64,000 nt of DNA from Ruminococcus sp. (GCA_017397925.1 JAFQHO010000031.1:25979-89978); one strand, 5' to 3'; counted from the stretch's first letter, positions 9,402 through 18,271 are shown. Translations and numbers: made by a program. The notes: generated by a model from the sequence alone, not told the origin.

Positions 9402-10235
9402 TTACTTGCCGTTGCGGCGCTTAACGATGAACTTATCAGTTCTGTGATTCTTCTTACGTGTCTTGTAACCAAGAGCAGGCTTGCCCCAAGGTGTAACAGG
9501 GCCGGGTCTTCCGATAGGTGACTTACCTTCACCACCACCGTGTGGGTGATCGCAGGGGTTCATAACAGAACCACGAACAGTAGGTCTCCAACCCATATTT
9601 CTTACACGACCAGCCTTACCGTAGTTAACGTTCTCATGGTCGATGTTTGAAACCTGACCAACTGTAGCCTTACAGTTTACAGGAACCTTTCTCATCTCGC
9701 CGGAAGGAAGTCTTACGAGAGCGTACTTATCTTCCTTACCCATAAGCTGAGCCTGGTTACCAGCACTTCTTACGAGCTGAGCGCCCTTGCCGGGATAAAG
9801 CTCGATAGCGTGGATGAATGTACCAACGGGGATATCAGCAAGCTTGAGAGCGTTACCGGGCTTGATATCAGCCTCAGCACCGGACTCAATCTTATCGCCA
9901 ACCTTAAGACCGTTGGGAGCGATGATATATCTCTTCTCGCCGTCCTCGTACTGAACGAGAGCGATGAAAGCTGATCTGTTAGGATCGTATTCAAGTGTGA
10001 GAACAGTAGCAACCATGTTGTCCTTGTCACGCTTGAAATCTATGATACGGTACTTTCTTCTGTTACCGCCGCCTCTGTGGCGAACTGTAATACGGCCGTA
10101 GCTATTTCTTCCCGACTTCTTCTTCATGGGTTCGAGAAGGCTCTTTTCCGGCTCAACCTTTGACAGAACAGAGTAATCTGTAACAGTCATCTGACGTCTT
10201 GAAGGCGTCGTAGGCTTGTAGGTTTTAATAGCCAT
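9402..10235 (-). CDS. rplB: Large ribosomal subunit protein L2
   Basis: A 277-residue L2, needed for subunit association and peptidyl transfer. It includes the RNA-binding domain with [13 protein letters not shown], and the signature [20 protein letters not shown] with the conserved histidine near residue 230. About 70 nt separate it from rplW, more than most junctions here, and that spacer holds two small hairpins (see findings). Confidence 0.98.
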   Translation of the reverse strand: MAIKTYKPTTPSRRQMTVTDYSVLSKVEPEKSLLEPMKKKSGRNSYGRITVRHRGGGNRRKYRIIDFKRDKDNMVATVLTLEYDPNRSAFIALVQYEDGEKRYIIAPNGLKVGDKIESGAEADIKPGNALKLADIPVGTFIHAIELYPGKGAQLVRSAGNQAQLMGKEDKYALVRLPSGEMRKVPVNCKATVGQVSNIDHENVNYGKAGRVRNMGWRPTVRGSVMNPCDHPHGGGEGKSPIGRPGPVTPWGKPALGYKTRKKNHRTDKFIVKRRNGK

Positions 10236-10305
10236 TTATTTCATCTCCTTATTATAATGCGTTTTCGCGGGAGCATTACTCCCATACTCTAATCAGCAAA
10301 TCTGA

Positions 10306-10599
10306 TTAATACATACCCTCGAAGAATTCAATTGTCTTGGAATCGGGTGTAAGAGTAACGATAGCCTTCTTCCAGGAAGAAGTCATACCCTCATATCTGC
10401 CGAGGCGCTTCATCTTACCCTTAACGTTCATAGTAGTAACCTTGTCTACCTCAACGCCGAAGAGCTTTTCAACAGCCTTCTTGATTTCGGGCTTTGTAGC
10501 GTCCTTAGCCACTTTAAAAGTGTACTTGCCTGCCTGAAGTCCGTCCATAGACTTTTCAGTGATAACGGGCTTGATAATAATATCCTGAGCAGTTTTCAT
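10306..10599 (-). CDS. rplW: Large ribosomal subunit protein L23
   Basis: A 97-residue L23, the docking site for trigger factor and SRP at the tunnel exit. It contains [15 protein letters not shown] near the N-terminus and the [17 protein letters not shown] extension that enters the tunnel region. The ATG overlaps the rplD stop by one base. Confidence 0.98.
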   Translation of the reverse strand: MKTAQDIIIKPVITEKSMDGLQAGKYTFKVAKDATKPEIKKAVEKLFGVEVDKVTTMNVKGKMKRLGRYEGMTSSWKKAIVTLTPDSKTIEFFEGMY

Positions 10600-11222
10600 T
10601 ATGCGTACACCTCCTCAATTTTTCCAACGGCATTCTTAACAACGATGAACTTATCGTAGTTGAGAATATCGTATACGTTGAGTGTGTTAACAGCAGCGGT
10701 CTTGATTCCGGGGATGTTAGCTGCACTCTTGATAACCTTTGTATCAGCCTCAGCAGTAACGATGAGAGCCTTACCCTCAACATTGAGAGCCTTGAGCATC
10801 TCTACGATTGTCTTTGTCTTGAAAGCGTCAAGCTCAAGAGCATCAAGAACGATCATGTTATTGTCGAGAACCTTTGTGGAAAGAGCAGACTTCATAGCAA
10901 GTCTTCTTACCTTCTTATTGAGAGCATATCTGTAATCTCTGGGCTTTGGTCCGAGAGCAACACCACCGTGTACCCACTGAGGAGCACGTGTGGATCCCTG
11001 TCTTGCGTGACCTGTACCCTTCTGTCTCCAGGGCTTTCTTCCGCCGCCGCTTACTTCTGTTCTTGTAAGAGTTGACTGTGTACCCTGTCTCTGGTTTGCA
11101 AGGTAATTTACTACCATAGCGTGCATAACGCCTTCGTTGGGAGTAATTCCGAATACAGCGTCGTTAAGCTCTGTTTCGGAAACCTGATTTCCAGCCATAT
11201 CAAATACTGAAATTGTAGACAT
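10599..11222 (-). CDS. rplD: Large ribosomal subunit protein L4
   Basis: A 207-residue L4. In Enterobacteria L4 also represses its own S10 operon; whether that happens here is unknown. The extended loop has [19 protein letters not shown], and the globular part contains [12 protein letters not shown] and the C-terminal VLNYDKFIV-type segment. It is coupled to rplW by a TAATG overlap. Confidence 0.98.
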   Translation of the reverse strand: MSTISVFDMAGNQVSETELNDAVFGITPNEGVMHAMVVNYLANQRQGTQSTLTRTEVSGGGRKPWRQKGTGHARQGSTRAPQWVHGGVALGPKPRDYRYALNKKVRRLAMKSALSTKVLDNNMIVLDALELDAFKTKTIVEMLKALNVEGKALIVTAEADTKVIKSAANIPGIKTAAVNTLNVYDILNYDKFIVVKNAVGKIEEVYA

Positions 11223-11239
11223 ATACGTTTCCTCCTTCC

Positions 11240-11878
11240 TTAAGCCTTAACGCTGTCAACGATATAAACGATTCCGCCCTTAGGACCGGGAACCGCGCCC
11301 TTGATAGCGATGAGATTGTTTTCTGCGTCTATCTTAACTACTTCAAGATTCTGAACAGTTACCTGCTCAGCACCCATGTGACCTGCCATGCCCTTACCCT
11401 TGTAGATTCTGGAAGGTGAGGAGCAAGCACCCATGGAACCTGCCTGTCTGTGAACAGGGCCTGTACCGTGAGTTTCCTTAAGTCTGTGCTGATTGTGACG
11501 CTTGATAGCACCCTGGAAGCCCTTACCCTTGCTTGTGCCGATTACATCAATAGAATCGCCAACTGCAAAAGTATCAGCCTTTACGATGTCACCAACATTG
11601 AGAGCGTCGCAGTCATCAAGTCTGAACTCTTTAAGAGTTTTCTTGCAAGCCACGTCAGCCTTGTCGAAGTGACCCTTCATAGGCTTATTAACTCTCTGAA
11701 CCTTTACGTCGCCGTAGCCGAGCTGAAGTGCAGCGTAACCGTCGTTTTCAACAGTCTTCTTCTGAACAACAACACAAGGGCCGGCTTCGATTACTGTTAC
11801 AGGAATAACTTTTCCTGCTTCGTCGAAGATCTGTGTCATACCGATCTTCTTGCCGATAATGCCTTTCTGCATTTTCAT
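11240..11878 (-). CDS. rplC: Large ribosomal subunit protein L3
   Basis: A 212-residue L3, a primary assembly protein near the peptidyl-transferase centre. It shows [20 protein letters not shown] at the N-terminus and the signature [13 protein letters not shown]. The loop [20 protein letters not shown] contains the glutamine that is methylated by PrmB in Proteobacteria. A 104-nt spacer with two compact hairpins separates it from rpsJ. Confidence 0.98.
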   Translation of the reverse strand: MKMQKGIIGKKIGMTQIFDEAGKVIPVTVIEAGPCVVVQKKTVENDGYAALQLGYGDVKVQRVNKPMKGHFDKADVACKKTLKEFRLDDCDALNVGDIVKADTFAVGDSIDVIGTSKGKGFQGAIKRHNQHRLKETHGTGPVHRQAGSMGACSSPSRIYKGKGMAGHMGAEQVTVQNLEVVKIDAENNLIAIKGAVPGPKGGIVYIVDSVKA

Positions 11879-11982
11879 TTCCTCCTATTAGGTTATTGGT
11901 TGATAAAAGTCTTACCAACTTGACCGGCAGATTACTGCCATTCCGCATCCCACGCGGTATTCTTGGGCGTAAATGGTATCAA

Positions 11983-12297
11983 TTACTTGATTTCCATTAC
12001 AACGTCTACGCCAGCAGGGATTTCAAGCTTATCAAAAGCAGCAGTTGTCTTCTCTGTAGGACGAAGAACATCAATGAGTCTCTTGTGAGTTCTCATTTCG
12101 AACTGCTCACGGCTATCCTTGTACTTATGAGTAGCACGGAGGATAGTAACGATCTCCTTGTTTGTAGGGAGCGGAATAGGTCCTGAAACTCTAGCACCAC
12201 TTCTCTTAGCTGCCTCAACAATCTTTGCAGCAGCAATATCTACTGTAGCGTGATCGTAGCCCTTGATCTTGAATCTGATTTTCTCGTTGACTGCCAT
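11983..12297 (-). CDS. rpsJ: Small ribosomal subunit protein S10 (NusE), first gene of the operon
   Basis: A 104-residue S10, a 30S head protein and the NusE antitermination factor. It starts [19 protein letters not shown] and contains [20 protein letters not shown] and the [14 protein letters not shown] loop. The frame is open for another 117 codons upstream, but AAGGAGG placed 8 nt before 12297 and the family N-terminus fix the start. Upstream is a long untranslated leader with a promoter and a terminator-like hairpin. Confidence 0.98.
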   Translation of the reverse strand: MAVNEKIRFKIKGYDHATVDIAAAKIVEAAKRSGARVSGPIPLPTNKEIVTILRATHKYKDSREQFEMRTHKRLIDVLRPTEKTTAAFDKLEIPAGVDVVMEIK

Positions 12298-12376
12298 TAT
12301 TTTCGCCTCCTTGAAAAATTTTGAGGACGTTTTGAGGGATATCACACGCCGCCGCGTGTTCCACACCCCATCTGAT

Positions 12377-12409
12377 AAAAAAACTCGAAAATTTTCGTAT
12401 ATTTTCGAG
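12377..12409 (-). terminator. Intrinsic terminator hairpin inside the S10-operon leader (attenuator candidate)
   Basis: On the minus strand a perfect 9-bp stem (CTCGAAAAT with ATTTTCGAG, positions 12384-12409) is followed at once by seven U residues (12377-12383). It lies about 80 nt before the rpsJ start and over 200 nt after the promoter at 12620-12648, so it can only terminate transcripts entering the ribosomal operon. A second compact stem (ACACGC-CGCC-GCGTGT, 12344-12359) lies between it and the ribosome site. Confidence 0.7.
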
Positions 12410-12619
12410 CAGACGTGGTTTCGCGGACACAAAAATAGCCTATAAGTACACTCGCAAGCTGTACTGTAAGCAATCACACAAACTGTGTCCATTATCCCTT
12501 TCGCCCGGTTTGAAATCGGACATACTCCACGGAAATTACCTGACAAACCGTCAGCAACCTTCCGCTTCGACGCATATCTTCTTGGCAAGGTGTTTTTCAC
12601 ACCATACTCAACGTAATCT

Positions 12620-12648
12620 ATTATACCATATTTATAATAATAATGCAA
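12620..12648 (-). promoter_or_regulatory. Sigma-A promoter of the S10 operon
   Basis: On the minus strand TTGCAT (12643-12648) and a perfect TATAAT (12620-12625) are separated by exactly 17 bp. Predicted transcription starts near 12612, giving a leader of about 315 nt before rpsJ. No gene lies in the leader, which contains the attenuator-like hairpin and GC-rich structured segments. Confidence 0.8.
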
Positions 12649-12795
12649 GCATTACCAGAAATTTGATTGTAGAACTTTAACGGCAAACCTCGTAAATTTA
12701 TGTGCATTTTAACAATAAATCCAGCCTTTAGCCGTTAGCTATTAGCCCTTGCCCTTATATTATTTGACAAATCACAGATTTCACCTATATTATGC

Positions 12796-12823
12796 AAAAA
12801 GGACACGGCGAACCGTGTCCTTT
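12796..12823 (-). terminator. Terminator of the sigma/anti-sigma operon
   Basis: An 11-bp stem (AAAGGACACGG with CCGTGTCCTTT) with a CGAA loop is followed by a short U run on the minus strand. It sits just after the stop codon at 12830 and insulates the S10 promoter from upstream transcription. Confidence 0.85.
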
Positions 12824-12829
12824 CCATCA

Positions 12830-13447
12830 TTATCCAATTGTAAACCCACAAACCCACTGTCCGTTTATAGGAAGCGGCTGGTCAGCCTTGGAACCGCCTG
12901 TAAACTGGCTTATATTGAGACTGTAATCCCCCTTACCAAGATTATCCGCAGGAATTACAAATTCCGCCTTGCCCTCTGAAATGGCTGTCATAGCTGTCTT
13001 GCCGTCTTTTACGAGAACATTTCCATTTGCATCGGAAATTGTATAATCAGTTATGCCAAATTCACTGATAAAGCCATAGGGGGCAGCTTTAGGATTTACA
13101 AATTCAGCAGTTAAAGTAATTGCACCCTCTCCGCTTGCAACGCTCACATTTATTTCGTCCGTTGCCTGCTCATAGGTAGTACCCACAACAGCGCCGTCAA
13201 AACGCGTTTTATCCTTGAAAAATCCCTGTAAATGACCTGTAGCCGCCAATGCAGTTACACCTGTGATACAGCCGCATACCGCAAGTGACACGGCAATAAC
13301 CATAGGCTTTCTCATCTTTTTTCCTGTTGTTTTTTTATTCATTTCACTTTCCTCCATTGCTCTGTAACAATTTCTTATAATACGTTCCTGCATATCATCG
13401 GGCATTTCTATATCTTTTATGTCACGTAAAACATCTTTTATATCCAT
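12830..13447 (-). CDS. Membrane-anchored sigma partner (putative anti-sigma factor)
   Basis: A 205-residue protein with a charged cytoplasmic N-terminus (about 1-45), one transmembrane helix near 48-70 and an extracytoplasmic beta-rich domain from about 85 to the end. The layout matches anti-sigma proteins that hold an ECF sigma factor at the membrane, and the DUF4179-like extracellular part is typical of Clostridia. Its ATG overlaps the sigma gene stop by one base, which supports a functional pair. No zinc-binding HxxxCxxC motif is visible, so the binding mode is unproven. Confidence 0.6.
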   Translation of the reverse strand: MDIKDVLRDIKDIEMPDDMQERIIRNCYRAMEESEMNKKTTGKKMRKPMVIAVSLAVCGCITGVTALAATGHLQGFFKDKTRFDGAVVGTTYEQATDEINVSVASGEGAITLTAEFVNPKAAPYGFISEFGITDYTISDANGNVLVKDGKTAMTAISEGKAEFVIPADNLGKGDYSLNISQFTGGSKADQPLPINGQWVCGFTIG

Positions 13448-13935
13448 TACAAATACTCCTTTCGATATACATCTACCAGCATTTTACGCCCCTTCTGGAG
13501 CCTCATTTTCACAGCTGACGCGGTTTTCCCGATTATTTTTGCAATCTCTCCCGTGGTATATTCTTCCACATAATAAAGCAGAAGCACGGTTCTGTATTTA
13601 TCGGGCAGGGTCATTAAAGCGTCAAATATATCGCTGTTCTGTGTGTGTTCGGCAATTTCTCCGATTTCGTCGATATCCTCTGCCTGATGTCTTTTCCTGT
13701 ACCTGACAATATCCCCGCATTTATTGGCTGCAACTTTTATAAGCCAGGCTTTTTCGTGTTCAGAATCGGTAAAACGGGGAGCTTTCCGAAGATAGCTAAT
13801 CATAGTTTCCTGTACCGCGTCCTCTGCGTCGCATTCATTGCCTATTTTGGCAAGACACAGGCGAAACAGCATATTTCCGTAAGTCTGCATAACCCTCTCA
13901 ATACTGTCAGTCGGCCGCACTGAAGTATCTTTCAT
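13447..13935 (-). CDS. ECF-type RNA polymerase sigma factor
   Basis: A 162-residue sigma-70 family factor with only regions 2 and 4. Region 2 spans about residues 8-75 (LFRLCLAKIGNECDAEDAVQ, the -10 recognition helix). Region 4 spans about 105-155, with YVEEYTTGEIAKIIGKTASA as the -35-binding helix-turn-helix. Upstream TTG (13944), ATG (13941) and ATG (13935) are all in frame; AAAGGGG lies 9 nt before 13935, which is therefore preferred. It is the first gene of a two-gene operon with the putative anti-sigma factor. The inducing signal is unknown. Confidence 0.85.
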   Translation of the reverse strand: MKDTSVRPTDSIERVMQTYGNMLFRLCLAKIGNECDAEDAVQETMISYLRKAPRFTDSEHEKAWLIKVAANKCGDIVRYRKRHQAEDIDEIGEIAEHTQNSDIFDALMTLPDKYRTVLLLYYVEEYTTGEIAKIIGKTASAVKMRLQKGRKMLVDVYRKEYL

Positions 13936-14029
13936 CTGCATCAACCCCTTTCACTAATAACACGTTTCAGAACGCCATTTGGTCAATTTTTTCTGAAAAA
14001 ATTTTTTTGCAAGCCTTTGTTTCAACGCA

Positions 14030-14059
14030 AAAACCTCCAGAGTTGCAGCTCTGGAGGTC
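14030..14059 (-). terminator. Terminator downstream of the M23 peptidase gene
   Basis: A 10-bp perfect stem (ACCTCCAGAG with CTCTGGAGGT, loop of 6) is followed on the minus strand by five U residues. It lies about 210 nt after the peptidase stop, with the repeat pair at 14085-14190 in between. Confidence 0.75.
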
Positions 14060-14084
14060 AGTCTGTAGAAATAGGCATATTTTA

Positions 14085-14195
14085 TTTAAGGGCGAGCAAT
14101 GCTCGCCCCTACAATTAGCTATATTACGTTATTTTCATGTAGGGGCGACCATTGGTCGCCCGCAATTTCGGAACGAAATTCAGGTTTTTTCTTTT
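14085..14195. repeat. Tandem pair of REP-like palindromic elements
   Basis: Two hairpins, GGGCGAGCAATGCTCGCCC and GGGCGACCATTGGTCGCCC, are separated by about 40 bp. The second is followed by GCAATTTCGGAACGAAATTC, itself a stem-loop, and a T run. The same 3' block recurs at about 48390-48425 and, inverted, near 26740-26765. The whole 13936-14271 gap contains no gene apart from these repeats and the terminator. Confidence 0.7.
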
Positions 14196-14271
14196 TTCGT
14201 GATAGCTTGCTACTGCAAATATTCATAATACATCTAAATCCCATTGTCAAGAGTTTTCAGATAAAATTTGC

Positions 14272-16002
14272 CTACCCCTCAATTTCATCCTCTTTTTTCA
14301 TATCACGTGTCATATTCATAGTATTGAGGAATCCTGCCGGGTCAAGGCATATACCCTGATAGCGCACCTCAAAGTGGAGGTGGTTGCCGAAGGAGTTACC
14401 CGTATTACCAACAAAGCCGATAAGCTGCCCCTTGGTGACATACTGTCCCTCAACAGCGTATACCATAATCATATGAGCGTAAACCGTAGCGTAGCCGTCA
14501 GGATGCTCAATCATTACAACGTTTCCGTAACCGCCGGAATTCCAGCCGGCAGATACAACCTGACCTTCCTCAGCTGCGTAAATCTCCGTACCCTCGGGAG
14601 CAGCTATATCAAGTCCCTTGTGGTTACGGTCACTGATAAAGCTATCGCTTACCCAGCCGCCGTCAAGAGGCCAGCCCATCTGACCTGTTCCTGTCATAGG
14701 AGAGCCGAAATACACTGTCTGCGGGTCATCAGGCATAGCTGAATAAGTTCCTATACCTATGGTTTCAACAACAGGAGATTTTGTTATAGTGGTTTTAATT
14801 ACCGTTCTGGACTGCTCAATTCCGTCGATGTAAGTAACCTCATAATTGCTGATCTTTTCTCCTCGCTCACCCTTTGTAAGAACAGCACGCACACCCACAT
14901 TGAGGGAGCTTGTTTCAACCTCAACGGTTTCATAGTCAAGAAATGTAACGGTTTCGTGTTCACAGATATACTGTATCGGGAGAAAACGCTCCGTTTCGGT
15001 TACATTGAGAATCTGCCCCATAAAAGTACCTTCAGAAGCATTAGGGTTAAGCTCGTTGAATTCTTCCAGCTTCATACCGAATTTCTTGATTATATCAAGA
15101 ACCGTTTCATTCTTCTGAACAACGTATACTCTCTTGCGCTGCTTTGTAGAAGTCAGCTGTTTTATAGCGTCATTCTCTGTTTTAAGGCTGCTGAGCAGGT
15201 ATATGCCCTTGGTATACTCAATTTTATTGGCATAGGAAACCTCTTTAACCTTGCCGTCAGGCTTATAGTCAAGGAGAGCCTTATCAAGAGCCGACTGAAC
15301 AGTTTCCTTATTGTTTACAGCACCTGCAAATTCACCGTCGATATATATACCATAAGCCTCGATAAGCTCCTCATCGGAGGCTTCAAGCATTTCGTCCGCT
15401 AACTCTGTAGCTGTCATAATCTTATCGCTGTCGGAGATAACACAGACAGAAAACTCAGCAGAAAGGTCAATAGCTTCTTCATCCTCGGAATAGGATATTC
15501 TCTGCTGAAAATCCCGTTCAGCCCTTGCGAAATCCGCCTCTGCGGATATAATACCAAGCTGTCTGCCGTTGTATTCCACTGCAATTCCGTATTTTTGCCC
15601 TGAACCATAGCTGATGATACCTACAGTGAAGGCTACACATACAATGGGGAGAATATAGTTGAAAGCAGTATAACACACACCGTCCTCACCGAAGAAAAAT
15701 GAGCCGATAAATTTCAATACCGCATTAGTGTACACCTTGCCGCCCTCTTTTTTGGCGCGGCGGATTTCTTTTGTAAGCTCATTGGAGTGCTGCACTCTGC
15801 TGCGGAAGGACTCCGTAAAGCTGCGGAAAATCAGCATAAAGCCTCTGCCGAGAGCCTTGATCATACCAAGGATTTCGGAGAAGATAAAGCGTACAGTTAC
15901 GATTATTCCCAGAAGAACAGCCGCAATAAATTTAAATGTACAAAGACCGCTTTTCACAAACAGTCCCGTTATAAATCTGCCTGTTTTTCGCAGAAAATTC
16001 AA
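14272..16002 (-). CDS. M23-family metallopeptidase with LysM and G5 domains
   Basis: A 576-residue envelope protein, probably a peptidoglycan DD-endopeptidase. Two hydrophobic N-terminal segments lie near 25-45 and 115-133, followed by a linker, a LysM-like peptidoglycan-binding segment (about 291-335), a G5 domain (about 345-420) and the M23 domain (about 445-555). The zinc/catalytic residues H461 and D465 (HKGLD), H510, and H541/H543 (HLHFE) are all present, so it should be active. An arrangement of LysM, G5 and M23 is common in Clostridia. It is followed by a clear terminator and seems to be monocistronic. Confidence 0.9.
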   Translation of the reverse strand: MNFLRKTGRFITGLFVKSGLCTFKFIAAVLLGIIVTVRFIFSEILGMIKALGRGFMLIFRSFTESFRSRVQHSNELTKEIRRAKKEGGKVYTNAVLKFIGSFFFGEDGVCYTAFNYILPIVCVAFTVGIISYGSGQKYGIAVEYNGRQLGIISAEADFARAERDFQQRISYSEDEEAIDLSAEFSVCVISDSDKIMTATELADEMLEASDEELIEAYGIYIDGEFAGAVNNKETVQSALDKALLDYKPDGKVKEVSYANKIEYTKGIYLLSSLKTENDAIKQLTSTKQRKRVYVVQKNETVLDIIKKFGMKLEEFNELNPNASEGTFMGQILNVTETERFLPIQYICEHETVTFLDYETVEVETSSLNVGVRAVLTKGERGEKISNYEVTYIDGIEQSRTVIKTTITKSPVVETIGIGTYSAMPDDPQTVYFGSPMTGTGQMGWPLDGGWVSDSFISDRNHKGLDIAAPEGTEIYAAEEGQVVSAGWNSGGYGNVVMIEHPDGYATVYAHMIMVYAVEGQYVTKGQLIGFVGNTGNSFGNHLHFEVRYQGICLDPAGFLNTMNMTRDMKKEDEIEG

Positions 16003-16014
16003 AATAACACACCC

Positions 16015-16135
16015 TTTATTAAAATTAAGAATTAAGAATTATGAATTATGAATGATTTGATTTTTGTAAGAAACTTCGGCAATCCGCAGAATTAAAAAAT
16101 TCTTAATTCTTCATTCATAATTCTTAATTGATTAA
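16015..16135. repeat. Inverted AT-rich intergenic repeat (AATTCTTAATT type)
   Basis: Left-arm direct repeats of the AATTAAGAATTA type (16022-16050) face right-arm TTCTTAATTCTTCATTCATA copies (16100-16130), so the segment can fold into an imperfect long hairpin around a 50-bp centre. A related block occurs at 28722-28762. No gene is present. Confidence 0.55.
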
Positions 16136-16599
16136 AAATGGTATTCGTAATTCAGCATTTCAGCAGTATAATTTTCAAGCCCTTCAAGAAGGGGCAGAAC
16201 ATCCTTTTTAGCGGACTCAAGGTCGTGTTCGAGATAGTTGCCGCATTCAACCTCGGAAAGCCCCGGTATAACTCCGTCAAACTCCGCAATAAAGGCATAT
16301 GCAGCCTTTACAAGTGCAATAGCCTGCTCCCCCGTCATATCATTTCTTGTCAGCAGATAAAAGCCTGTACGGCATCCCATAGGGCCTACATAAACGATAC
16401 TGTCGCTGTATTCGCTGTTTCTCGCATATGTGGCAAAAAGATGCTCTATGGTATGAAGTGAAGGATTTGAAATATATGTTCCTCCGTTAGGCTTGACCAT
16501 ACGCACATCATATGTTACAACATCACCGTCAATTCTTGATATGTACATACCAACACCAAATTTTGTGTGGTCAACCTGAAAACTTGCTATCTTTTTCAT
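16132..16599 (-). CDS. luxS: S-ribosylhomocysteine lyase, possible stand-alone product from internal start
   Basis: LuxS cleaves S-ribosylhomocysteine to homocysteine and the AI-2 precursor DPD. Numbered from the internal ATG, the 155 residues include the metal ligands H49 and H53 (HTIEH) and C119 (VECGNY), and the catalytic C76 in GPMGCRTG. The internal ATG has an AAAGGA site 6-7 nt upstream, so free LuxS could be made as well as the RluA-LuxS fusion. The length matches normal LuxS. Confidence 0.85.
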   Translation of the reverse strand: MKKIASFQVDHTKFGVGMYISRIDGDVVTYDVRMVKPNGGTYISNPSLHTIEHLFATYARNSEYSDSIVYVGPMGCRTGFYLLTRNDMTGEQAIALVKAAYAFIAEFDGVIPGLSEVECGNYLEHDLESAKKDVLPLLEGLENYTAEMLNYEYHF

Positions 16600-17454
16600 A
16601 GTATTTCCTTTCTTTTGGAGCAGCTCCGAAATATCCTGCGGAAGGGGAGCTTCAACTGTTATTTCTTCATTTGTCATAGGCAGTACAAAGCTCATTTTTC
16701 CGCAGTGGAGAGCTTGTCTTGCTATTTTTTCGCGGCTTCCTCCATAAAGGTCATCACCTGCAAGAGGATATCCCATATGGCTGAAATGGACGCGTATCTG
16801 ATGTGTACGCCCCGTTTCAAGTCGGATTTCAAGGAGAGAACAGCCGCCGCCCTCCCCTATTTTTTTATAGTGGGTGACAGCTTTTCTGCCGTCCTCGCGG
16901 ACGCAGCGTGTAATGATGCTTTCAGCCACTCTTGCAATGGGAGCGTCTATTGTTCCTGAGTCATCAGTAATGCCCTCAACCGCTGCATAGTATATCTTAT
17001 GCGCACTGCCCTGCAAAATATTCGCACTGTGAGAATTTTTTGCCACAAGACATAATCCCGATGTATCTTTATCAAGGCGATTAACAGGACGGAACACAAG
17101 TTCACCGTATTTCGCCGCAAAGAAGTTTCCAAGGGTATCATACCTGTGCCTTGCCGAAGGGTGAACAGGCATCCCCGCCGGTTTATCGAACACCACTAAA
17201 TCCTCATTTTCATATATAACAGGCACATCAAGAGCAGGATTTGCTTCTATTTCGCTGTTTTCGCTTTGTCTGAGCAGGATTGTATCGCCATTTCCAACCA
17301 TATCAACAGTTCTGGCAGATTTACCGTTTACATAGATGCCTTTTTCATTCTTTATCCGCCTGATAAGCCCTGCGGAAACTCCGCAGCTGATACGCAGATA
17401 ATTTTTAAGCTGCTGTGGACTTTCTGTAACCACTGTGAATACAAGCTCGCTCAT
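16132..17454 (-). CDS. RluA-family pseudouridine synthase fused in frame to LuxS
   Basis: One uninterrupted frame encodes two enzymes. Residues 1-285 are an RluA/RluD-type 23S rRNA pseudouridine synthase: an S4-like N-terminus (about 15-60), the catalytic motif RLDKDTSG (126-133, D128) and the ETGRTHQIRVHFSHMGYPLAGD block. Residues 286-440 are a complete S-ribosylhomocysteine lyase. At the junction (LLQKKG-NT-MKK) there is no stop codon, and the synthase ends where its relatives end. The start at 17454 follows AAGGAGG by 12 nt and overlaps the upstream gene by 50 nt. A single-base change could convert the usual ATGA stop-start overlap into this fusion, so a sequencing error or recent mutation is possible. 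Confidence 0.85.
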   Translation of the reverse strand: MSELVFTVVTESPQQLKNYLRISCGVSAGLIRRIKNEKGIYVNGKSARTVDMVGNGDTILLRQSENSEIEANPALDVPVIYENEDLVVFDKPAGMPVHPSARHRYDTLGNFFAAKYGELVFRPVNRLDKDTSGLCLVAKNSHSANILQGSAHKIYYAAVEGITDDSGTIDAPIARVAESIITRCVREDGRKAVTHYKKIGEGGGCSLLEIRLETGRTHQIRVHFSHMGYPLAGDDLYGGSREKIARQALHCGKMSFVLPMTNEEITVEAPLPQDISELLQKKGNTMKKIASFQVDHTKFGVGMYISRIDGDVVTYDVRMVKPNGGTYISNPSLHTIEHLFATYARNSEYSDSIVYVGPMGCRTGFYLLTRNDMTGEQAIALVKAAYAFIAEFDGVIPGLSEVECGNYLEHDLESAKKDVLPLLEGLENYTAEMLNYEYHF

Positions 17455-18217
17455 CGGCTGTTTCATCCTCCTTGAAGAATATGGATATACCAACGGCATA
17501 GGATGCCGCCCATTCGGGTATAAAGTACGGTGCGGCAACTATAGTCAGCACAAGGGGCATATAGGTCAGTATAAGCTTTAAGGGCATATTCCTCCGCTGA
17601 CGCATAAAACGGAGAGAAAACAAGACTGTGCCGAAAGCTGAGCGCTCCCTGTTCCGCCACAAAAGAAAGGGAACAGAAGTAAGTCCAAGCCGCACTGACA
17701 CCCAGAATATCCCCAGTGCAAGGCTGAGAGCAATGAGATTTACGGCGGCAATAAGCTCGCTGCCCTCTGCTCCGTCGGAAAGAAGATTAATTCCGTAAGC
17801 TGCTGATACAACAACGGGAACAAGAAGCAAAGCCGATATAAGCCTTACAAAGAAAGCCGCTGAAATCGACCGAAGTATAAATTTTCCGCTTAAAAGAAAT
17901 CGGGAAAATGCAGGGGGTTCATCTATGCCATCGGCAAGCATCATAAGCCTTGCCGCAAGGCCGCACCACAGCGGCGGCATAACGAGAAATCTCAGAAGGG
18001 AGAAAACCACCGATAAAACAGCCTGCTCCGCATTTCCGCCAATAAACAGGTCAATTGGGCGGATATTTCCGAAATATAGCATAAGGCAGTATAAAGCAGC
18101 TTCAGCGGTACGCAGAAAAAGCTCTGTACCAATTGGCAGCAGGCATATGAGGAATATCTCACAACGTCTGCCCTTTATCAGTTTTCTCGAATATCCTGTA
18201 AGCTCACGGATTTTCAT
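17405..18217 (-). CDS. Polytopic membrane protein of unknown function
   Basis: A 270-residue protein with about five or six hydrophobic segments (near 20-45, 65-90, 115-145, 155-180 and 215-245) and a basic cytoplasmic N-terminus. No family motif was recognised. It overlaps the RluA-LuxS start by 50 nt, implying one transcript and possible coupling. AAAGGGTG precedes the ATG. Confidence 0.6.
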   Translation of the reverse strand: MKIRELTGYSRKLIKGRRCEIFLICLLPIGTELFLRTAEAALYCLMLYFGNIRPIDLFIGGNAEQAVLSVVFSLLRFLVMPPLWCGLAARLMMLADGIDEPPAFSRFLLSGKFILRSISAAFFVRLISALLLVPVVVSAAYGINLLSDGAEGSELIAAVNLIALSLALGIFWVSVRLGLTSVPFLLWRNRERSAFGTVLFSLRFMRQRRNMPLKLILTYMPLVLTIVAAPYFIPEWAASYAVGISIFFKEDETADERACIHSGYRKSTAA

Positions 18218-18271
18218 AATATCACCCTTTCTCAGGGGATATTATGAACATTTTTTTGGAAAATATACTTT

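Noticed and set aside
12298-12619. Known riboswitch in the S10 leader
   Set aside because: No recognised riboswitch core could be matched; a ribosomal-protein leader or attenuator fits the context better.
14007-14359. Small plus-strand frames over the REP-like pair
   Set aside because: They run through hairpin repeats and into the antisense of the M23 peptidase without a ribosome site.
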